Assembly: GCA_014607495.2 (NCBI GenBank)
Contig: CP053157.1
Span: 1,302,001 to 1,366,000, forward strand
From: Carposina sasakii
Lineage: Eukaryota > Arthropoda > Insecta > Lepidoptera > Carposinidae
DNA: 64,000 nt
Direction: 5' to 3'
How positions within the stretch are numbered: position 1 is the stretch's first letter; the number at the start of each line of letters is the position of its first letter. Shown piece by piece: positions 10,906-23,799 of this stretch. Under the pieces are notes generated by a model. The model was not told the origin of the DNA and did no database searches. It saw nothing but the letters and a program-made list of their open reading frames with translations. A program made the position numbers and the translations under genes.

Positions 10906-12500
10906 CGATAATAAAGTTAAAACTAACACTGTTAACCATAACCAATATACGCGATCACAATATATTGTTATTGTAACACAATTAACTACATCTTAGAACG
11001 TAAAATTAAATATCGTATAAAATTATTACATAGTTATCGTATTAAAGAAGTAGGTAAATAAAATACCAATCACAAAAATCTTATTTCTTCACCACTCTAC
11101 GAAGACGGCGCAAATGTCTTTTTCTTGAACATTCATTTGAACCGCAATACTTAAGCTGACATTCACGGAAAATAAATATTCCCGACCGAACATTTTTCTC
11201 GTTAAAAACCCTTTATATTTCTGCTGAGAGATGATAAATACACTATTTTAAAGCGCGGGGGATGCAATGAACTTATTTATTATGAACTTATTACAATATT
11301 TATGAGCCAGTCACGGCCAAGATAGGACGTAAAAGAAAGAAAATATTCTCATTCGGAGCCAGCAGATGTTTGTGGAGTGGTCTATCAATTTTCTTTTATT
11401 ATTTCAAAAAAGTTTTGAAATAAATTAATGCATTTTAGTGTTCAATATAAAACTACGAGTTTAGAGTCTATGGACTTATAAAAAACTTTAAGCATCGAGT
11501 AGGTTAATCAACGCTTAATATGACAGATATTCTATACCTTTTGTTGTCGAATATCGTTCTTATCGTTGCATTGCTTTACTTTATACACGGTTAATAAGTA
11601 CTTAAGTAAGACCCTATAAGATAAAATTGAAACCTAGAATATCACTTGAAAAGGTATAGATCGCTATCTAATATAAAAATACGTAGGTATGCAAGTTAGT
11701 TAATATGCTTTAAAAGGTTAGTTAGTTTATTACTAATTAAAAACTTTTGTGACCTATTTGAAGTAATGATTAGCTGAGCAAATGATTAAGAACTGAACCT
11801 ACTCGCAAGAGCTTGATAAAAAGTTAAGTTTACTGTTAGTTAAAAGTAAACCGTGTTATTACAAAAGAATTTAAACAAATTAGATTAATGATACGTCTTC
11901 GGTATTCTAAGTTAAACATTTTTTAACCTAAACATGTCCTAAATTTGGCAGACATGCCATACATTTTGCTGTCAAATGTCATATTTAAATCGAGTCTAAC
12001 TTTAAGAACTCTTTTGTAATAACACCGAAAGTCTTTAAAACAATAGTATTTTTGACGTATTCAATCAAAAATTCAATTTAACTATTGATCAAACAACAAA
12101 TCCTAAGTGGTTTCTCAATAGTTAATCTCCATTGTTTTGGTAGAGTTTTGTGATTTTAAATATTTAAAATAATAAAAAGGTTAATGAATAATAATTAACA
12201 ATATTACAGGTACACTACATATCCTTTTGGTGCTGGAAATATAATAACAAATATCGGAAAATTTCTGCTTGGTGGTTTTTATTTCAGAATCATGGTCTGA
12301 AATCAGCATATTAATATTTACCAGCCTGTCATTTACATCCTGTATGTACAGCACGAGTTAATTAAAATGCAAGAAAGAGTCGCATTTAATTTACCTTTTT
12401 ATTTTCTCCGCATTTATTTTTACTATTTTCAGTTGCAAATTAAATAAAATTATTTTCAGTTGATAATATAATTAATATTTTAAATGGATTCCTTTACTAT
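10906..12500. other. Gene-free AT-rich stretch
   Basis: No coding exon is recognised. At 12287-12350 CAGAATCATGGTCTGAAATC and CATTTACATCCTGTATG form a dispersed repeat also seen at 25128-25190. Nothing else is named. Confidence 0.5.
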
Positions 12501-12750
12501 ACATGATGTAATAAAAGAGGTAGTTTAAAGAATGTCCATTATAGAGTACCCTTTCACAAAATTTGGAACTTGAAATCACATTTAAACTTTTGCAAATTGT
12601 ATGAAGAGTACCAAAACTTAGGAATGTTCATACGATCTTCAAAATTAAACATATTGTGATATCAATTTCCAAATTTTGCGATCAGCTTCTCTATAGTGGG
12701 CTCTCTTTACATATTTTGCTTAACATACGCCTTTAGTTACACCCTGTATA
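12501..12750. mobile_element. Family C palindromic MITE, diverged
   Basis: The right half has CTTCTCTATAGTGGGCTC, TTGCTTAACATACGCC and TTACACCCTGTA. The left half carries the complement in weaker form (ATTATAGAGTACCC, ACAAAATTTGGAACTTGAAA). The whole can fold on itself. Confidence 0.7.
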
Positions 12751-12909
12751 CAATTGGACACGTCACCAAAAGCGCAATGTAATCAAAACATAAAAGAAGA
12801 GTATTCCATACCAATGCGCATATAACGTTCACAATTCATTCCTCGCTGAATTCTAAGGTACATCGCATACAATGCTCTTTTATTTAATAGATACTTTTTA
12901 GTTGAAGTA

Positions 12910-13049
12910 AGGGCCGATTTTTTCAAACTTCAGATAGCCTATCTGAAGAATAAAGTTGTTGCTGTCTCTCTCTAAAACTTGATCATGATAGAGACAGCAT
13001 CAACATTATTCTTCAGTCAGATAGACTCTATTTGGAAAAATCAGCCCTA
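12910..13049. mobile_element. Family H palindromic MITE
   Basis: GGGCCGATTTTTTCAAACTT with CAGATAGCCTATCTGAAGAA at the left is mirrored on the right by TTCTTCAGTCAGATAG and GGAAAAATCAGCCC. The core carries inverted GCTGTCTCTCTC / GATAGAGACAGC. Similar copies lie at 30633 and 49880. Confidence 0.8.
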
Positions 13050-13840
13050 TGTTGAATAGAAGACTGTCACAACTAGTTTGCTGGGAGAAATTTCTGTGAG
13101 AGATAACCCCTTGCATCTTATCTTTTGTAGTTTTATGTATGTACTGTAAATAAATATATTAATAATACCCTATACAAGAGCAAATAAACTTATTCTATTT
13201 TATTCTTACCAAGCGACTAACCAACTACACCAATCGGCCGTCAATACATAAACGTCGTGTGAATCGCGCCGAATAGCCATATTTTCTTTCCAATTAAAAG
13301 GGGGAAAAATCCGACAGATCGTAATTTGCCGTGCACACAGGATGCTCCGAAAACATTTGTCAAACAAGCCGTGACGTTTGAAAAATTTCACCCGGGCAAT
13401 ACCGGGCGGTCGGAATGAAAGATTAAATCGGAACCTGACCTGGAATAGGGTATACTGGACGTGCCTTTTTTTAACGTGAGGAAATGCATGACGCATTCGA
13501 CCACGGTTGGGGCAAGCACGTGGGATATGTGGGACTCTCTGACCGACATCTCATTTAAAAAAATAAAAATTACATCTCAGCGCGCGGGACAACGTGTAGA
13601 GAGTACCCATGTAGAGAGCGGCGGTCTGATACTGGATGGGCATAAACTGGCTGGTTTTAACGGCCTTTAACTTGTGGCATTGTTGGTAATTCTGGGGAGA
13701 GACAAACTTCTAGTGATACGAGTTATCCATTTATTTACAGGAGAATTCTTCTAGTAATTAGAAATCTTTATGAGGTATTCATGCCTAGTGAACGCCTGTT
13801 ATTAAAATTATATATACAACTAGCATGACCATCATGCATC
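13050..13840. other. Gene-free stretch with a SINE2 head scrap
   Basis: At 13208-13250 the minus strand reads CGGCCGATTGGTGTAGTTGG, the SINE2 head alone. The remaining DNA, including open frames of 96 and 69 codons, shows no recognisable protein. Confidence 0.5.
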
Positions 13841-13966
13841 GTGGATATCGTATCGTATCATTTTTGTATAAAATTCAACATGGCGGCTATATTTATCGCA
13901 TTTTGACAGGCTAAATGTCGACAAATCGGTTTATCATATCGAGTTTCGCAGGTCATGCTAGGCTTG
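13841..13966. mobile_element. Half-copy of the CAACATGGCGGC foldback
   Basis: GATATCGTATCGTATCATTT, AACATGGCGGCTATATTTAT at 13877, CATTTTGACAGGCTAAATG and GGTCATGCTAGGCTTGCTGA reproduce the right arm of the element at 4921-5741. The left arm is missing. Confidence 0.7.
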
Positions 13967-14008
13967 CTGATGTATTATAGTATAGTAAAGCCCCGCATCA
14001 GCACAGGG
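13967..14008 (+). mobile_element. Family E terminal fragment
   Basis: GCTGATGTATTATAGTATAG then TAAAGCCCCGCATCAGCACA is the last 40 bases of family E. Confidence 0.6.
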
Positions 14009-14804
14009 TATGTCATTTATTTAGTACATTTTTTATTTTACAATTTTAGAAAGACCATTAGCTTTATTATAAACACACAAAGCCACACTTTTAGAAGCAT
14101 ATGTCTAAGGATTTTTGTAACCGATTGAGTGTGTCTCTTCCATCGCTCTATGCGATTCGAGTTCAACCATCGCTTTATCACTTTAATCGCGGCCTGCAGG
14201 TGCGAAGTGTCGCGGCGTTTGAACAGCACCGTGTGTTCACGCCTTTTGGTTCTGTTCTACTCACTGATTCTTTATGTTACAATCTTATTCTGTGCCTTTT
14301 TTGAGAGAGTTTTATGCATTGTATTCTTATTCTTATTCTTTATTGTACACATACAGACAGAAATTATGAAAGAAAATGTACAAAGGCGTGCTTATCTCTG
14401 AAAGGGATTTCTTCCAGCAAACCATCTGGGAAAGTGATAATTAAATATAAAAGGTAGATATGCGTGTACACAGAATATATGTATAACAAAATTTTAATTA
14501 AACAAATAGATACCCTAATCTAATCAATATAATTAATAAAATATACCTACATAAACATACATAAATATCTATTAATTAAATATATAACAGACAGACTCAT
14601 TTCTATTGAAGCGAGAGGTTTTTATGTCTATTAAGTGTGTAATTTTACTTGGAAGATGCGATGTTGTGCACGTGGAAATGTTGATGCCTTTTCACATATA
14701 CTATATACCTATCCTCCCGTACTGGGTTTTATTAGGGAGACCCCACAGCCAGTTTTAGCATACGGAGACGATGCGTTTTTATACTAAGTAGAAATGTATG
14801 AATA
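14009..14804. other. Gene-free stretch with a LINE tail
   Basis: At 14320-14400 TTCTTATTCTTTATTGTACA and GTACAAAGGCGTGCTTATCT match a 3' tail of moth LINEs on the minus strand, also seen at 44661 and 48575. The remainder is AT-rich and unassigned. Confidence 0.5.
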
Positions 14805-15166
14805 TACAGGTGTTTTTTTTGTGGCCACCTTTAACGAAGGGTATGTATTCTATACATGAAATAAAGTAAGTTTATGCCAAAAAAATGCTGGGAAAAAATT
14901 TTTTTTTTTAGAAAAAAAAATTTATAGTGTCTAGTGTTTATGTTAGTTTTTTTATAGACAGATATTAATTATTTTTCGTGAAAAAATCCTGCTACGCGCG
15001 TCTATGTGCATTTATGCAGAAAAACGCAGTCTATTTACTCAACTTTGGACCCTAATATTTTGGAAACCAGACACTTCCCAGGTCTGCTTCCATGGAGAAA
15101 AATGATCGTGATGATGAGGAGATTCCGTAGTTTTCGGGAACGTTGACGACCAAAAATCATAATGTA
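14805..15166 (-). mobile_element. Family B MITE, full length
   Basis: Starting TACAGGTGTTTTTTTTGTGG, with TTTAACGAAGGGTATGTATT, GCGCGTCTATGTGCATTTAT and ATGATCGTGATGATGAGGAG, and ending CGTTGACGACCAAAAATCAT. It is the reverse orientation of the 10501 copy. Confidence 0.8.
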
Positions 15167-15282
15167 TAAATATAAAATCAAGGTAGTGCTTACCTACTTT
15201 AGATTAACTATGCCTCTAAAGGTGGTATTGTATTATACGTCACTTGAAAATGATAAATATTTTAATTGTTTGTTTATTATGA

Positions 15283-15374
15283 TTTTATAAAATTATTAAT
15301 AAAGAAAATGGAAAAAATTCTTCACCCGAGTGGGAATCGAACCCACGACCACTGCAAACCGTGCCATTATGATT
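15283..15374 (-). mobile_element. SINE1, head truncated
   Basis: The minus strand has GGTTTGCAGTGGTCGTGGGT, box B GGTTCGATTCCCAC, TCGGGTGAAGAA and the tail CTTTATTAATAATTTTATAA. The A-box side is missing. Confidence 0.8.
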
Positions 15375-16127
15375 TTGTTTAAAAATTGTATGACATAAAA
15401 TGTTAAAAAAAGGTCGATTAGTTAAAATGCGGATAACACGTTCTTATTGCAATAAAAGTGTACTTACTACTTTCTCACTGTACATTATCTGGTACATCAG
15501 CTTTTCACGATCAAGCTGATCACAAAAATAGATAAAATTGAAAAGTGCCAGTCAACTCATGCGCAGTCACAAGTTTTCGGCCGCCAGATGCCTAAGTCAA
15601 ATATTAAATAAATACAATCATTTATTGGAAACTTGATCATGATAGAGACAGCATCAACTTTATTCTTCTGAAAGACTAGAAAATATGAGAAAAGGCTTTT
15701 TATGAGAGTTGAAATTTTAGAGGTCATAGATATTGATATTTAAGACCCTTCTATGCAATAAAAAGAAAATGACAAATTTGCAGTTCCGACAATGTTAATA
15801 GCTGCAGTCGAAATCTGCCCTAAAACGATTCTAATCAAGCTCAAATTCGATAAGCCGTTTAGCTTTCAGAGCATGCAAAAGAAATATACATACCAACATA
15901 TATATTCAATGGGTGCGCCCACCACCGTTTAGCTTTCAGAGCATGCACTAACTACAATCGCCAAGAAATGAGCATACATGCAAGACGATACATTGCACAT
16001 ATATACAAAACATGACCCTCCTTCTGGCGCAATTGGGTAAAAATCTTATACTACACTGTTACTTAGTAATTATCAATAGGTCACAGGAATAAAAAGTAAA
16101 CACATACTTAGAACCTACATAGATACA
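15375..16127. other. Gene-free stretch with MITE scraps
   Basis: 15628-15680 (TTGATCATGATAGAGACAGC) is half of a family H MITE. 15845-15990 holds two copies of CCGTTTAGCTTTCAGAGCAT, a dispersed repeat duplicated about 80 bp apart. No gene is seen. Confidence 0.5.
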
Positions 16128-16235
16128 TATAATCACGCCTTTATCCCTTACGGGGTAGGCAGAGCACCAAGGGCCGATAGAACCACATGGTGCCACTTCT
16201 GTCAAATTTTGAGAGTTGAGATGTACAAGTTCGGT
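16128..16235 (-). mobile_element. LINE 3' end fragment
   Basis: TTTATCCCTTACGGGGTAGG, CAGAGCACCAAGGGCCGATA and GAACCACATGGTGCCACTTC recur at 49036-49130. The minus strand reads SAYPVRDKG, near the terminal SAYPxGK block of the LINE at 60660. Confidence 0.6.
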
Positions 16236-16828
16236 TCGTACTCGTAGTGACAGGTGGTCAGCCCATCGCCTACAAAACACCAAGACCCTCTTGTCCCTCT
16301 ACTGACTTGTACATTATGCCCGGGAAGAGAAGCAGCTGTAGTATTATACGTTTTTTTCATTCCCAGAGCAGCATAGAAGTAATTTTGTTGTTGAAAATTC
16401 GTTTATATTTCAATTACTCCATTAAAGTAAACATCAAACTGAACACGTCCATTAAAACATCTTGTGACATAATAACACAAGTTTCTTCGACATCTTGCCA
16501 CCACAATCGCTGTAAATCACCGCAATGGTCGCCATTTTGAACCCACAATCGCATTAAACCGAACAACAAGTAACAACGGGAATCAAGTTCAACCCAATAA
16601 CTTTAACTAAGCCAATGTAGAGAGTTGAAAGTAGTTTATGTTACCCTGGTACTTTTATACTAATGCAGTATCAACGGAAATCAAGTTAAATCCAATTAAC
16701 TAAGCTAACGTAATGGATGCAATTAGTTTATGCCCTAGTATTATGCACTAACCCTCTTGGTCTTAGTAGCAACTTTTTCCCTGTCTTGTTTTAAGTAAGT
16801 AGGTAATATTATTTGCGTTAATGTTTAC
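16236..16828. other. Gene-free stretch
   Basis: A 97-codon open frame at 16247-16540 has no recognisable motif. Nothing else is seen. Confidence 0.4.
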
Positions 16829-17056
16829 AGCGCCACCATTAACGAAGGGTACGATGAAATGTAAGTTTGAGTAAAATGATCGTGCGAAATTTATAATATG
16901 TTATATAGAGATATTAATTACATACGCGCGTCTATGTGCATTTATGCAGAAAAACGCAGTCTATTTACTCAACTTTGGACCCTAATATTTTGGAAACCAG
17001 AAAGGTATGCTTCCATGCAGAAAATGATCGTGATGATGAGGAGATTCCGTAGTTTT
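16829..17056 (-). mobile_element. Family B MITE, internally deleted
   Basis: CGCCACCATTAACGAAGGGT, ATCGTGCGAAATTTATAAT, ACGCGCGTCTATGTGCATTT and GATCGTGATGATGAGGAGAT are in family B order, with about 100 bases lost in the first half and the outer end missing. Confidence 0.7.
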
Positions 17057-18044
17057 ACGTTATCACTATATATTAACCGCCAGTCAACTATCTGTAGACT
17101 GGACTGCATATTGCATTGATACTAGTATAGTGAAATAGCGTTTGCCTAATAGACACACAATAGGCTGATAGGTAATCGGAATGAGAATAGAACAGAATAT
17201 GGAATAGAATAGTTTTTATTTGAGAATTACACTTACACGGACAGAAACAACATAGAACAAGATAATAGAAATAGGGCAGAAATAGTTACAGATTTAAAAA
17301 ATAGCTAGACAGGTAGAAGCAGACATGTAAAGAAGAACAGTAAGAAGAACTGTGTGTCCTATTTGGAGCCCGTCAGTTACATCCCGTGTACGTGCAACCG
17401 TCAAACGGGTCCCTTTTCAGCTTTCAACGGGTCCCTTTAAAACGTAAAACTTAGAATTAGCCGACTTAATACGTCTTTTTCTGCCCACGGCGCAAAACCG
17501 ACTGGTATTATAAATTAGACCGCTTGTGTATATGTGTCTGTTGCAATGTAGATCCTGGTTGGGACGATTTGAATGTTTTTTAATGTTACTGCTTTATTTT
17601 CAGGATAATGCTTGAGCACTGAGTATTATATCTGTTTAAATTACATTCGGTTCAAGAAAAACTACTTTTCTCTGATACTATGGTAATACTTCACCTCAAA
17701 AGCAACTACAGAGGATTTCATAACCTATGCTAAGGGTGTAAGATCCACGTCAAGGGTAAGAAAGAAGGGGTGAACGCACGAACTTGTGAGTCCATAATAC
17801 AACTAACTTCTATATTACGGATCGAGTTTGGCGGTGTAGTACCCTGAGATGGTGAAAACATAGAATGAACATGCAGTCTACCGCTCTATGACCGACCATT
17901 CTATCCGTGTTATAAACATCGGCAAATCATAGGTTATGGAAATAGGGTAGCTAGAAGTGCACGATCATCAAGGAGATATCATATCCATGTTCACCATACC
18001 GGCAACAGAGATAATTTAAAAAGTATTTAAAATTATTACAATTT
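17057..18044. other. Gene-free stretch
   Basis: No exon is recognised. TTTGGAGCCCGTCAGTTACA at 17359 resembles a unit near 6346. The remainder is unassigned. Confidence 0.4.
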
Positions 18045-18275
18045 TTTTTGCACATTCACAACACATTGACCTAGTCCCACACTAAGATCCGTCTTGTGTC
18101 GTGGGTACTAAGCAACGGTATATAAATACATACATAAGTATAGAAACATCCATGACTCGGAAACAAACATCGATATTCATCATATCAATGTTTGCACCTA
18201 TCGGGATTCGAACCCAGGACCTATGGCGTCGCAGGCAGGTCCACTACATACTAGACCAATCGGTCGTCAAATTCA
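18045..18275 (-). mobile_element. SINE2, near full length
   Basis: The minus strand has CGACCGATTGGTCTAGTATG, GCGACGCCATAGGTCCTGGG, box B GGTTCGAATCCCG, GATAGGTGCAAACATTGATA, GAGTCATGGATGTTTCTATA, ACCGTTGCTTAGTACCCACG and a GTGTGGGACTAGGTCAATGT tail. Confidence 0.85.
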
Positions 18276-18655
18276 ATAGTTATGTTCAGAAAAATGTTAC
18301 TATTTATACATATTGCGGATGGACATAAAAGATAAATAAAGCCTTCCAGCTCTTCTAACATAAATTATTATCAATTTTCTTATATTATTTAGTTCATAAA
18401 TTCCAAATAACATTACACAAGTCTTTAACAACTAAGTAAAAGTAAAGTTTGAACTCTAAAATATTGTTAAAGTAGAGAAACAATAGTTAAAGACGATGTT
18501 CAGTGCAAACTAGCCAAAATCGATAATAATATAAACTTAAGCTAATTTAAAACTATGTTATTAAAAAAATATCATTTGTAGTCCCACCTTGTCCACAAAT
18601 AAGTCGGGCAAATGTGCAAATACCAGACCCAATTTGCATCTTGTCTTCATGGTAA
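18276..18655. other. Gene-free spacer
   Basis: AT-rich DNA between SINE2 and SINE3 with nothing recognised. Confidence 0.4.
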
Positions 18656-18850
18656 AGAAGCGGTGATAGCTCAGTGGTTAGGACGTGCGTATTCCAGTAG
18701 GGCGGAGTAGGTTGGATCCGAGTCACGGTACCACAGTATCACGTGCACCACTCAAATTTGTTTCATGTACGATTTTAATTTATAATTGTCACGTGGTGTT
18801 TGTGTCAGGCAGGAAACCGTAGAATCAAACGCCAAATCCTGGACAATATG
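18656..18850 (+). mobile_element. SINE3 (another tRNA-derived SINE)
   Basis: The head GCGGTGATAGCTCAGTGGTT has a good A box (TAGCTCAGTGGTTAGG) and a decayed B box (GGTTGGATCCGAGTC), followed by CACGTGCACCACTCAAATTT and a CAGGCAGGAAACC-like segment. It differs from SINE1 and SINE2. It is not a functional tRNA, since no closing acceptor stem is seen. Confidence 0.65.
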
Positions 18851-20220
18851 AGTTTCATAAATAAACCATATAGTGCCGACCCCACAAATAAAGAGATCAT
18901 AGATAGTAGAGATGAATTTCACATGATAACGTGGCGAGCCCATCGCAACGCCGCACCGCTTAATAATATTATATCATCAATTCAAATAACAAACACACCC
19001 AAATGGCATTTACACGAGAAAGATACCTCTCTTCACCCGAAAGTCACGTATCGCGTAAATGAAATAATCTAATACATCTCAAATCTAAATTGGTTCTGAG
19101 CAGAGAGTCTTGGCAGCCAGAAAAACACTCCAACCTCTCCAGATCAACCCTATAACAGCAAAGATGTAATATTTACCGATCCGCCATCGCTGTTTATTCA
19201 ATAACGGCTCGTCAGTGGACGTGATGCGAAAAGGATCGCAAGAAATATTATATTGGGCAAAAATTGTTTTCTAGAGCAGATAAATATGTCCCATCTCTGC
19301 GGGTTCTTGGCGGAACATCGATCAAAAATCTCCCAGTCATCCTTGGAGAAAATCTGTCTTGTTTGGCGGAGGTGAGAAGAAGTCACTCATGGATGTGGCT
19401 GTGCATTTATGCTGGTGGACGGTCGCGATTTCTTCGGTGTGAGCTGTATATGTTTTCGATCGAATTTCGGTCATGGCACCCAAACCCAACGGAGATTAGC
19501 CGGTGATGCAGGAGTAGTATAGTGTACAAGTGTGTGCGCGAACACAGGGTTACTCTACATTCCTTCACTCTCATATTCTAATAGAACGGAATCGATACGA
19601 TCGGAGAGAAATCAGGCACAGGACCAACGCTTTTACTAGCTCTTCCAGGCACGAGCTAAGTGTAAATATTTAGAACATACAATTTTATAGGTACATGCAA
19701 TTTTAGTGGTACAGGCCCGTAACAGTGATCGTATCCACGCCTCCTGATTTAAGGTGCAGGTCGTAACCATTGGGCTGTCAATGCTTATAAGGTATAGCCT
19801 GGGTGTAGATATGATGTATGTAAGCTTTTCTAATGCAAAGATGTAAGTATAATAAATATATAAATACGAGTATTTACCTATACCTATTATCACCACATAT
19901 TAATCGCTTTTACGTTTTACAAGAATAGGTACATCAGCTGCATATCCTTCTGAGCATGTCGTAACAGTTGATTAAGGATCTCAGGTGCATTATCTCAGGC
20001 GATGGGTAAGAGTAACAAAAAATGCTAGAATAAAATAAAAATGCCGCATCCAAACCCGCAGCATAAAGCTCAGATTACAGAGTGAACGGATTACCGCATC
20101 GTCGCGCCACGCACGTCATTCCTGCTAACGACTGTGGTCGGTCACAGAGTAAAAAGATGAAGAAAATTTGCAGTGATCCTATGAAGAGGTAAAATTTGCT
20201 ACATTTCAATAAGAAGGATA
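18851..20220. other. Gene-free stretch with repeat scraps
   Basis: 19615-19660 (ACAGGACCAACGCTTTTACT) resembles 5745-5785. 19705-19765 is a tRNA-like scrap also seen near 31560. 19926-20010 carries a family E scrap (GAGCATGTCGTAACAGTTGA, ATTATCTCAGGCGATGG). Open frames of 62-90 codons have no recognisable motif. Confidence 0.45.
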
Positions 20221-20296
20221 TCATGAAAGTAGATGAAGCGAATGAGGTGTGTCAGGACCGTGGCAAGTGAAGATCTATGATTTCTGCCTACACCTC
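20221..20296 (+). pseudogene. LINE reverse-transcriptase C-terminal scrap
   Basis: The frame reads MKVDEANEVCQDRGK, then TGA in place of the expected Trp codon, then RSMISAYTS. It is the same terminal block as in the LINE at 60660..61782. Confidence 0.7.
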
Positions 20297-20558
20297 CAAG
20301 ATACCTATGTACGTATTTATACCTATGTATATATTTATATACCTATGTATGTAGTAAGATTATGCAGGTGTCTTTGCATATTGTATGTATTATTTTGCTC
20401 ATGCAAGTACAATTAAAAATAAAAAGAATAATATGACGAAAACAAGTCAATTGGTGCGTGTTTATCAAACAATCTGGGGTTATTGGTAGTGAAGCTGTAT
20501 TAGTAAGCTGAACAGTTATTTTTTAGGAGTATCCCAAAAATAGAGTACCTAATTAGCC

Positions 20559-20735
20559 ATAACTGCAGGATCACGAAGAATTACCTACAGCAACGTTGGG
20601 CACAGCGGGGTTAGATGTAAATCACCAGAAACAAGTTGCTCATTCATCGCCTGAGAGATTGCCACTAAACTTAGTCGATTACATAAAAATAAAGTAGTAA
20701 AGTCCCGCAACAGCACAGAAAAGCACAGGAAATCT
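20559..20735 (+). mobile_element. Family E repeat
   Basis: AACTGCAGGATCACGAAGAA, AGCGGGGTTAGATGTAAATC, TCATCGCCTGAGAGATTGCC and AAGTCCCGCAACAGCACAG. The GTCGACTCTTACGACATG core is reduced to GTCGATTACAT. Confidence 0.7.
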
Positions 20736-22149
20736 AAATAAGGTAGTTAATAAATGATAAAGGAGCGACTATTCCTCATTACTCCTCGAAATATACATCG
20801 AATACCATTACGGTTTTCTCAGTTTTCTCTGCTCTGTGACAAAAATGACTGTCTTCATCTAGCGTGATATCGTGGCTTTTATTTCATAACTCTACCGTAA
20901 TGATAATGCGTCACCTAATACCTCCTCCGTTAGTTTGTTACCAAGTAACGCATAATTGGATTGTCTTATGGTGAAATTAGATTGTTATGGAAAGCTGCTT
21001 TGCTTTTATGTTGCTCTGGTATATCAAGAGTATTCTATATCTTATTAGATACATGCTTATTAGCACCACTTACCCTATTTATAAATAAGTTAGGACTTAG
21101 TAATGGTAATATCTTAATAATAAAATAATTATGTACTTGACCGATACTAGAATTCCATTATATACTCGTATATCTACTTCATCAGGTTGTTAACATTTGA
21201 CAGTTCCATCTTTTAAGTTTCTGAATAACTTTTATTAACATTATTATTTTTTACAGTGACGTGTTTATTGGTAGATGCGAGGTCTCATAATAAAGTGTTT
21301 TAATAGAGTGGCACTGATTAATAAGGCTTAACTTAGCCTGTATCAAATAATAACCATGGACTTATATGAGCTTTTATTTGTCGTGCTACATATTGATTAT
21401 AGGTACTCTATGATTTATTACTCATACGACAGCTACCACAGAAAATTGCAAAAATCGCACAAAATGAAGAATTCCTATCGATTATTATTCACGACGGCTC
21501 TCAAAAACGAGCAAAGAGCTTTCGATATGACCCTTCTTTAAAGTGTCGAATCTCGAGACGTGATAGTTACATTAGTTATTCATCTTATCTTCGATCGGGG
21601 TGAGATTTAATATCTACATAGATTCTTTGAAATACTTTACAGTATCGTTGATGGAAAGGCAAATTTACTTAAGCGCCAATTGGTCGAAAATTCCATCCGG
21701 TAATAATATAATTTTATGCTTCGATGAGTGGATAGAAGAGGTGGAAGTGGACAAGTTGTCCAGACTTTCTTCAGTCTAGATTTTTCGTGTGAATGTTATC
21801 GTTCTTAGATGAATCTCACGATATAACTAAGACTTGTATCTTAAAGAAAAAAGTATTTACTTTGCTAAAGTTGCTTAATAGTGAAAGCCACTGTTAATAT
21901 TATAATCTTTTCTATTTGTCTAAGTTGTTGTTATGATAAATTTTCTCTTACCTGATTAAAATTTTCTCTTTCAGCTATTTAATATTTCCAATGTTTACCT
22001 GTGCCAAAGAATTATAAAATATAAATTATAAATTTTATAGATTAAACTTTGCGAGGTGAGTTGTACCGAATGAAATAATGAATATTGGATATAACAGGTA
22101 TATGTAGTTTTTTAAATATATTATATCCAGTTTAGTAAAAGGGCAAAGA
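20736..22149. other. Gene-free stretch
   Basis: No gene or named repeat is recognised. A 61-codon open frame from 21356 lacks motifs. Confidence 0.4.
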
Positions 22150-22426
22150 AAAGGTAAAGCTGTTTACGGTGCCGACATATGAAAAGTTACTTTACAGTGG
22201 TTTCTTTATGACGGTACCAGCATCCTAGGAAATCAAAGATAATGCAAAACATAGCTCAGGCGGACATCAGTATAACTCATAGGTCACAACAATTGAAGCT
22301 CAGCGTGAGGCTGCGGCTTCCTTTGATGATGTCGGATATGAAAGGATTTTCAAAACTTACCACGAAAACGGGAAACAACGGGAATCCCAAAGTTTACGCG
22401 GACAAAGTCGCGGTCGGCCGCTAGTT
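22150..22426. mobile_element. Dispersed repeat and Helitron-like end
   Basis: 22170-22245 (GGTGCCGACATATGAAAAG, then GACGGTACCAGCATCCTAGG) matches the repeat beside CYP9 exon 8. 22390-22426 (ACGCGGACAAAGTCGCGGTC, then GGCCGCTAGT) is a Helitron-like terminus. Confidence 0.55.
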
Positions 22427-23799
22427 GGTCATAAAACTGACGTCGCAAGCGTTCGCCGGTTAATTAATATTTTACAACTTTACTTCATAAAAGAAAATAT
22501 ATTCATTACAGTTAGACTGCCGAGCAGCACACAAAATAGCATAAATTAAACTATAATGTAATTTAAGCAGTAGTTCTCCAGATTAAAACTGGAGTCGTAG
22601 TTAATTTTCCAGAAACTTCCAATTAACAAAGCACGAAATGTTAACTGGTACGGCTAGATTTTACTTACTTTCCAAGAAATATTAAAGCTGTCAGCCACAA
22701 TATGATTTCAAACACAAAATAGCAGTATATTTGTTAGTACTACCCACAAATTACGCTCATAAGTAACCAGGTTAGCTAGTACAGAATGCCTTGCTCGCCC
22801 TTGTACAAAATGTTTTAGCAGTACAATAAAGAATTATATCTATCTATAATTTATAGATATTAACTTTCTGTTTGTAAAACTGTGATAAGTATGTTGCGAT
22901 TATCAGCTATTTATCACTTGCTAATAACTTCCAGATAACCTATCTAGCACTTCTTTTGACAGATAACCCAGCCATGTAATCACCTGTTCAAAAGGTTATT
23001 ATTGAATTAAGAATCAATATCTAATCTTAATCTCCTAATACTTGTAGGTAGGTATAACTGGCCATAAGTTTTTTCCAGAAGCTGTTTCACAACAATATTA
23101 ATGCAAAGTAAAAGATTTGTAGTACCAATAATAAAGAATTTTAGTTTTGAATTTTAGTTAAGAAATTTAGTTTTATAATGTTCTGTTTGGGTGCACATGA
23201 CTTGCCCTCTATAATTGTATAACAAATTGTTTGCTTGGGTTTGCTATAAGAGATCTCTTAAAGAGACAAGTTCGCTTTTGTACACTTTCTGTGTAACTAT
23301 GTTAAGTCACTATATTGTCTTACGTTTGAGTGTACAATAAAGAATACAAGAATTGTCCATCTATCATTTCAACATGGTTAAAATTACATGTTCTAAATAT
23401 AATATGACATTTCTTAATACACAATATTTTCCTCATCCTTGACGCTGGTCGAAAGTACGAGTAAAAAGGTTGATAGCCAAAAGTGCAGTCATAGCAGCAG
23501 GAATAGCTTTCAGATAAGGAGTTGGGACTCTGGGGTTTTGTCCGGGATGCGCTATTACAAAACCGACAATTAGGTGCGAAAATCATCATGTATCAAATGG
23601 ACCTCCTAGTAAATATACTATCCACTACTGTCTATTAATAATTAGCTATACCTCGCGAATTTGTCCTATATAGATATACATAGAATATAGCATATGTCCT
23701 TCTTCGTACTCCCAACTACATTTATGCTAAATTTCTACAAGATTGTTGAGTAAAATAAAGTGTAAAAAAATACTTTGTAATATTATTTGTATTATAATT
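22427..23799. other. Gene-free stretch
   Basis: AT-rich and without a recognisable gene. An 89-codon minus-strand frame at 23320-23589 shows no known motif. Confidence 0.4.
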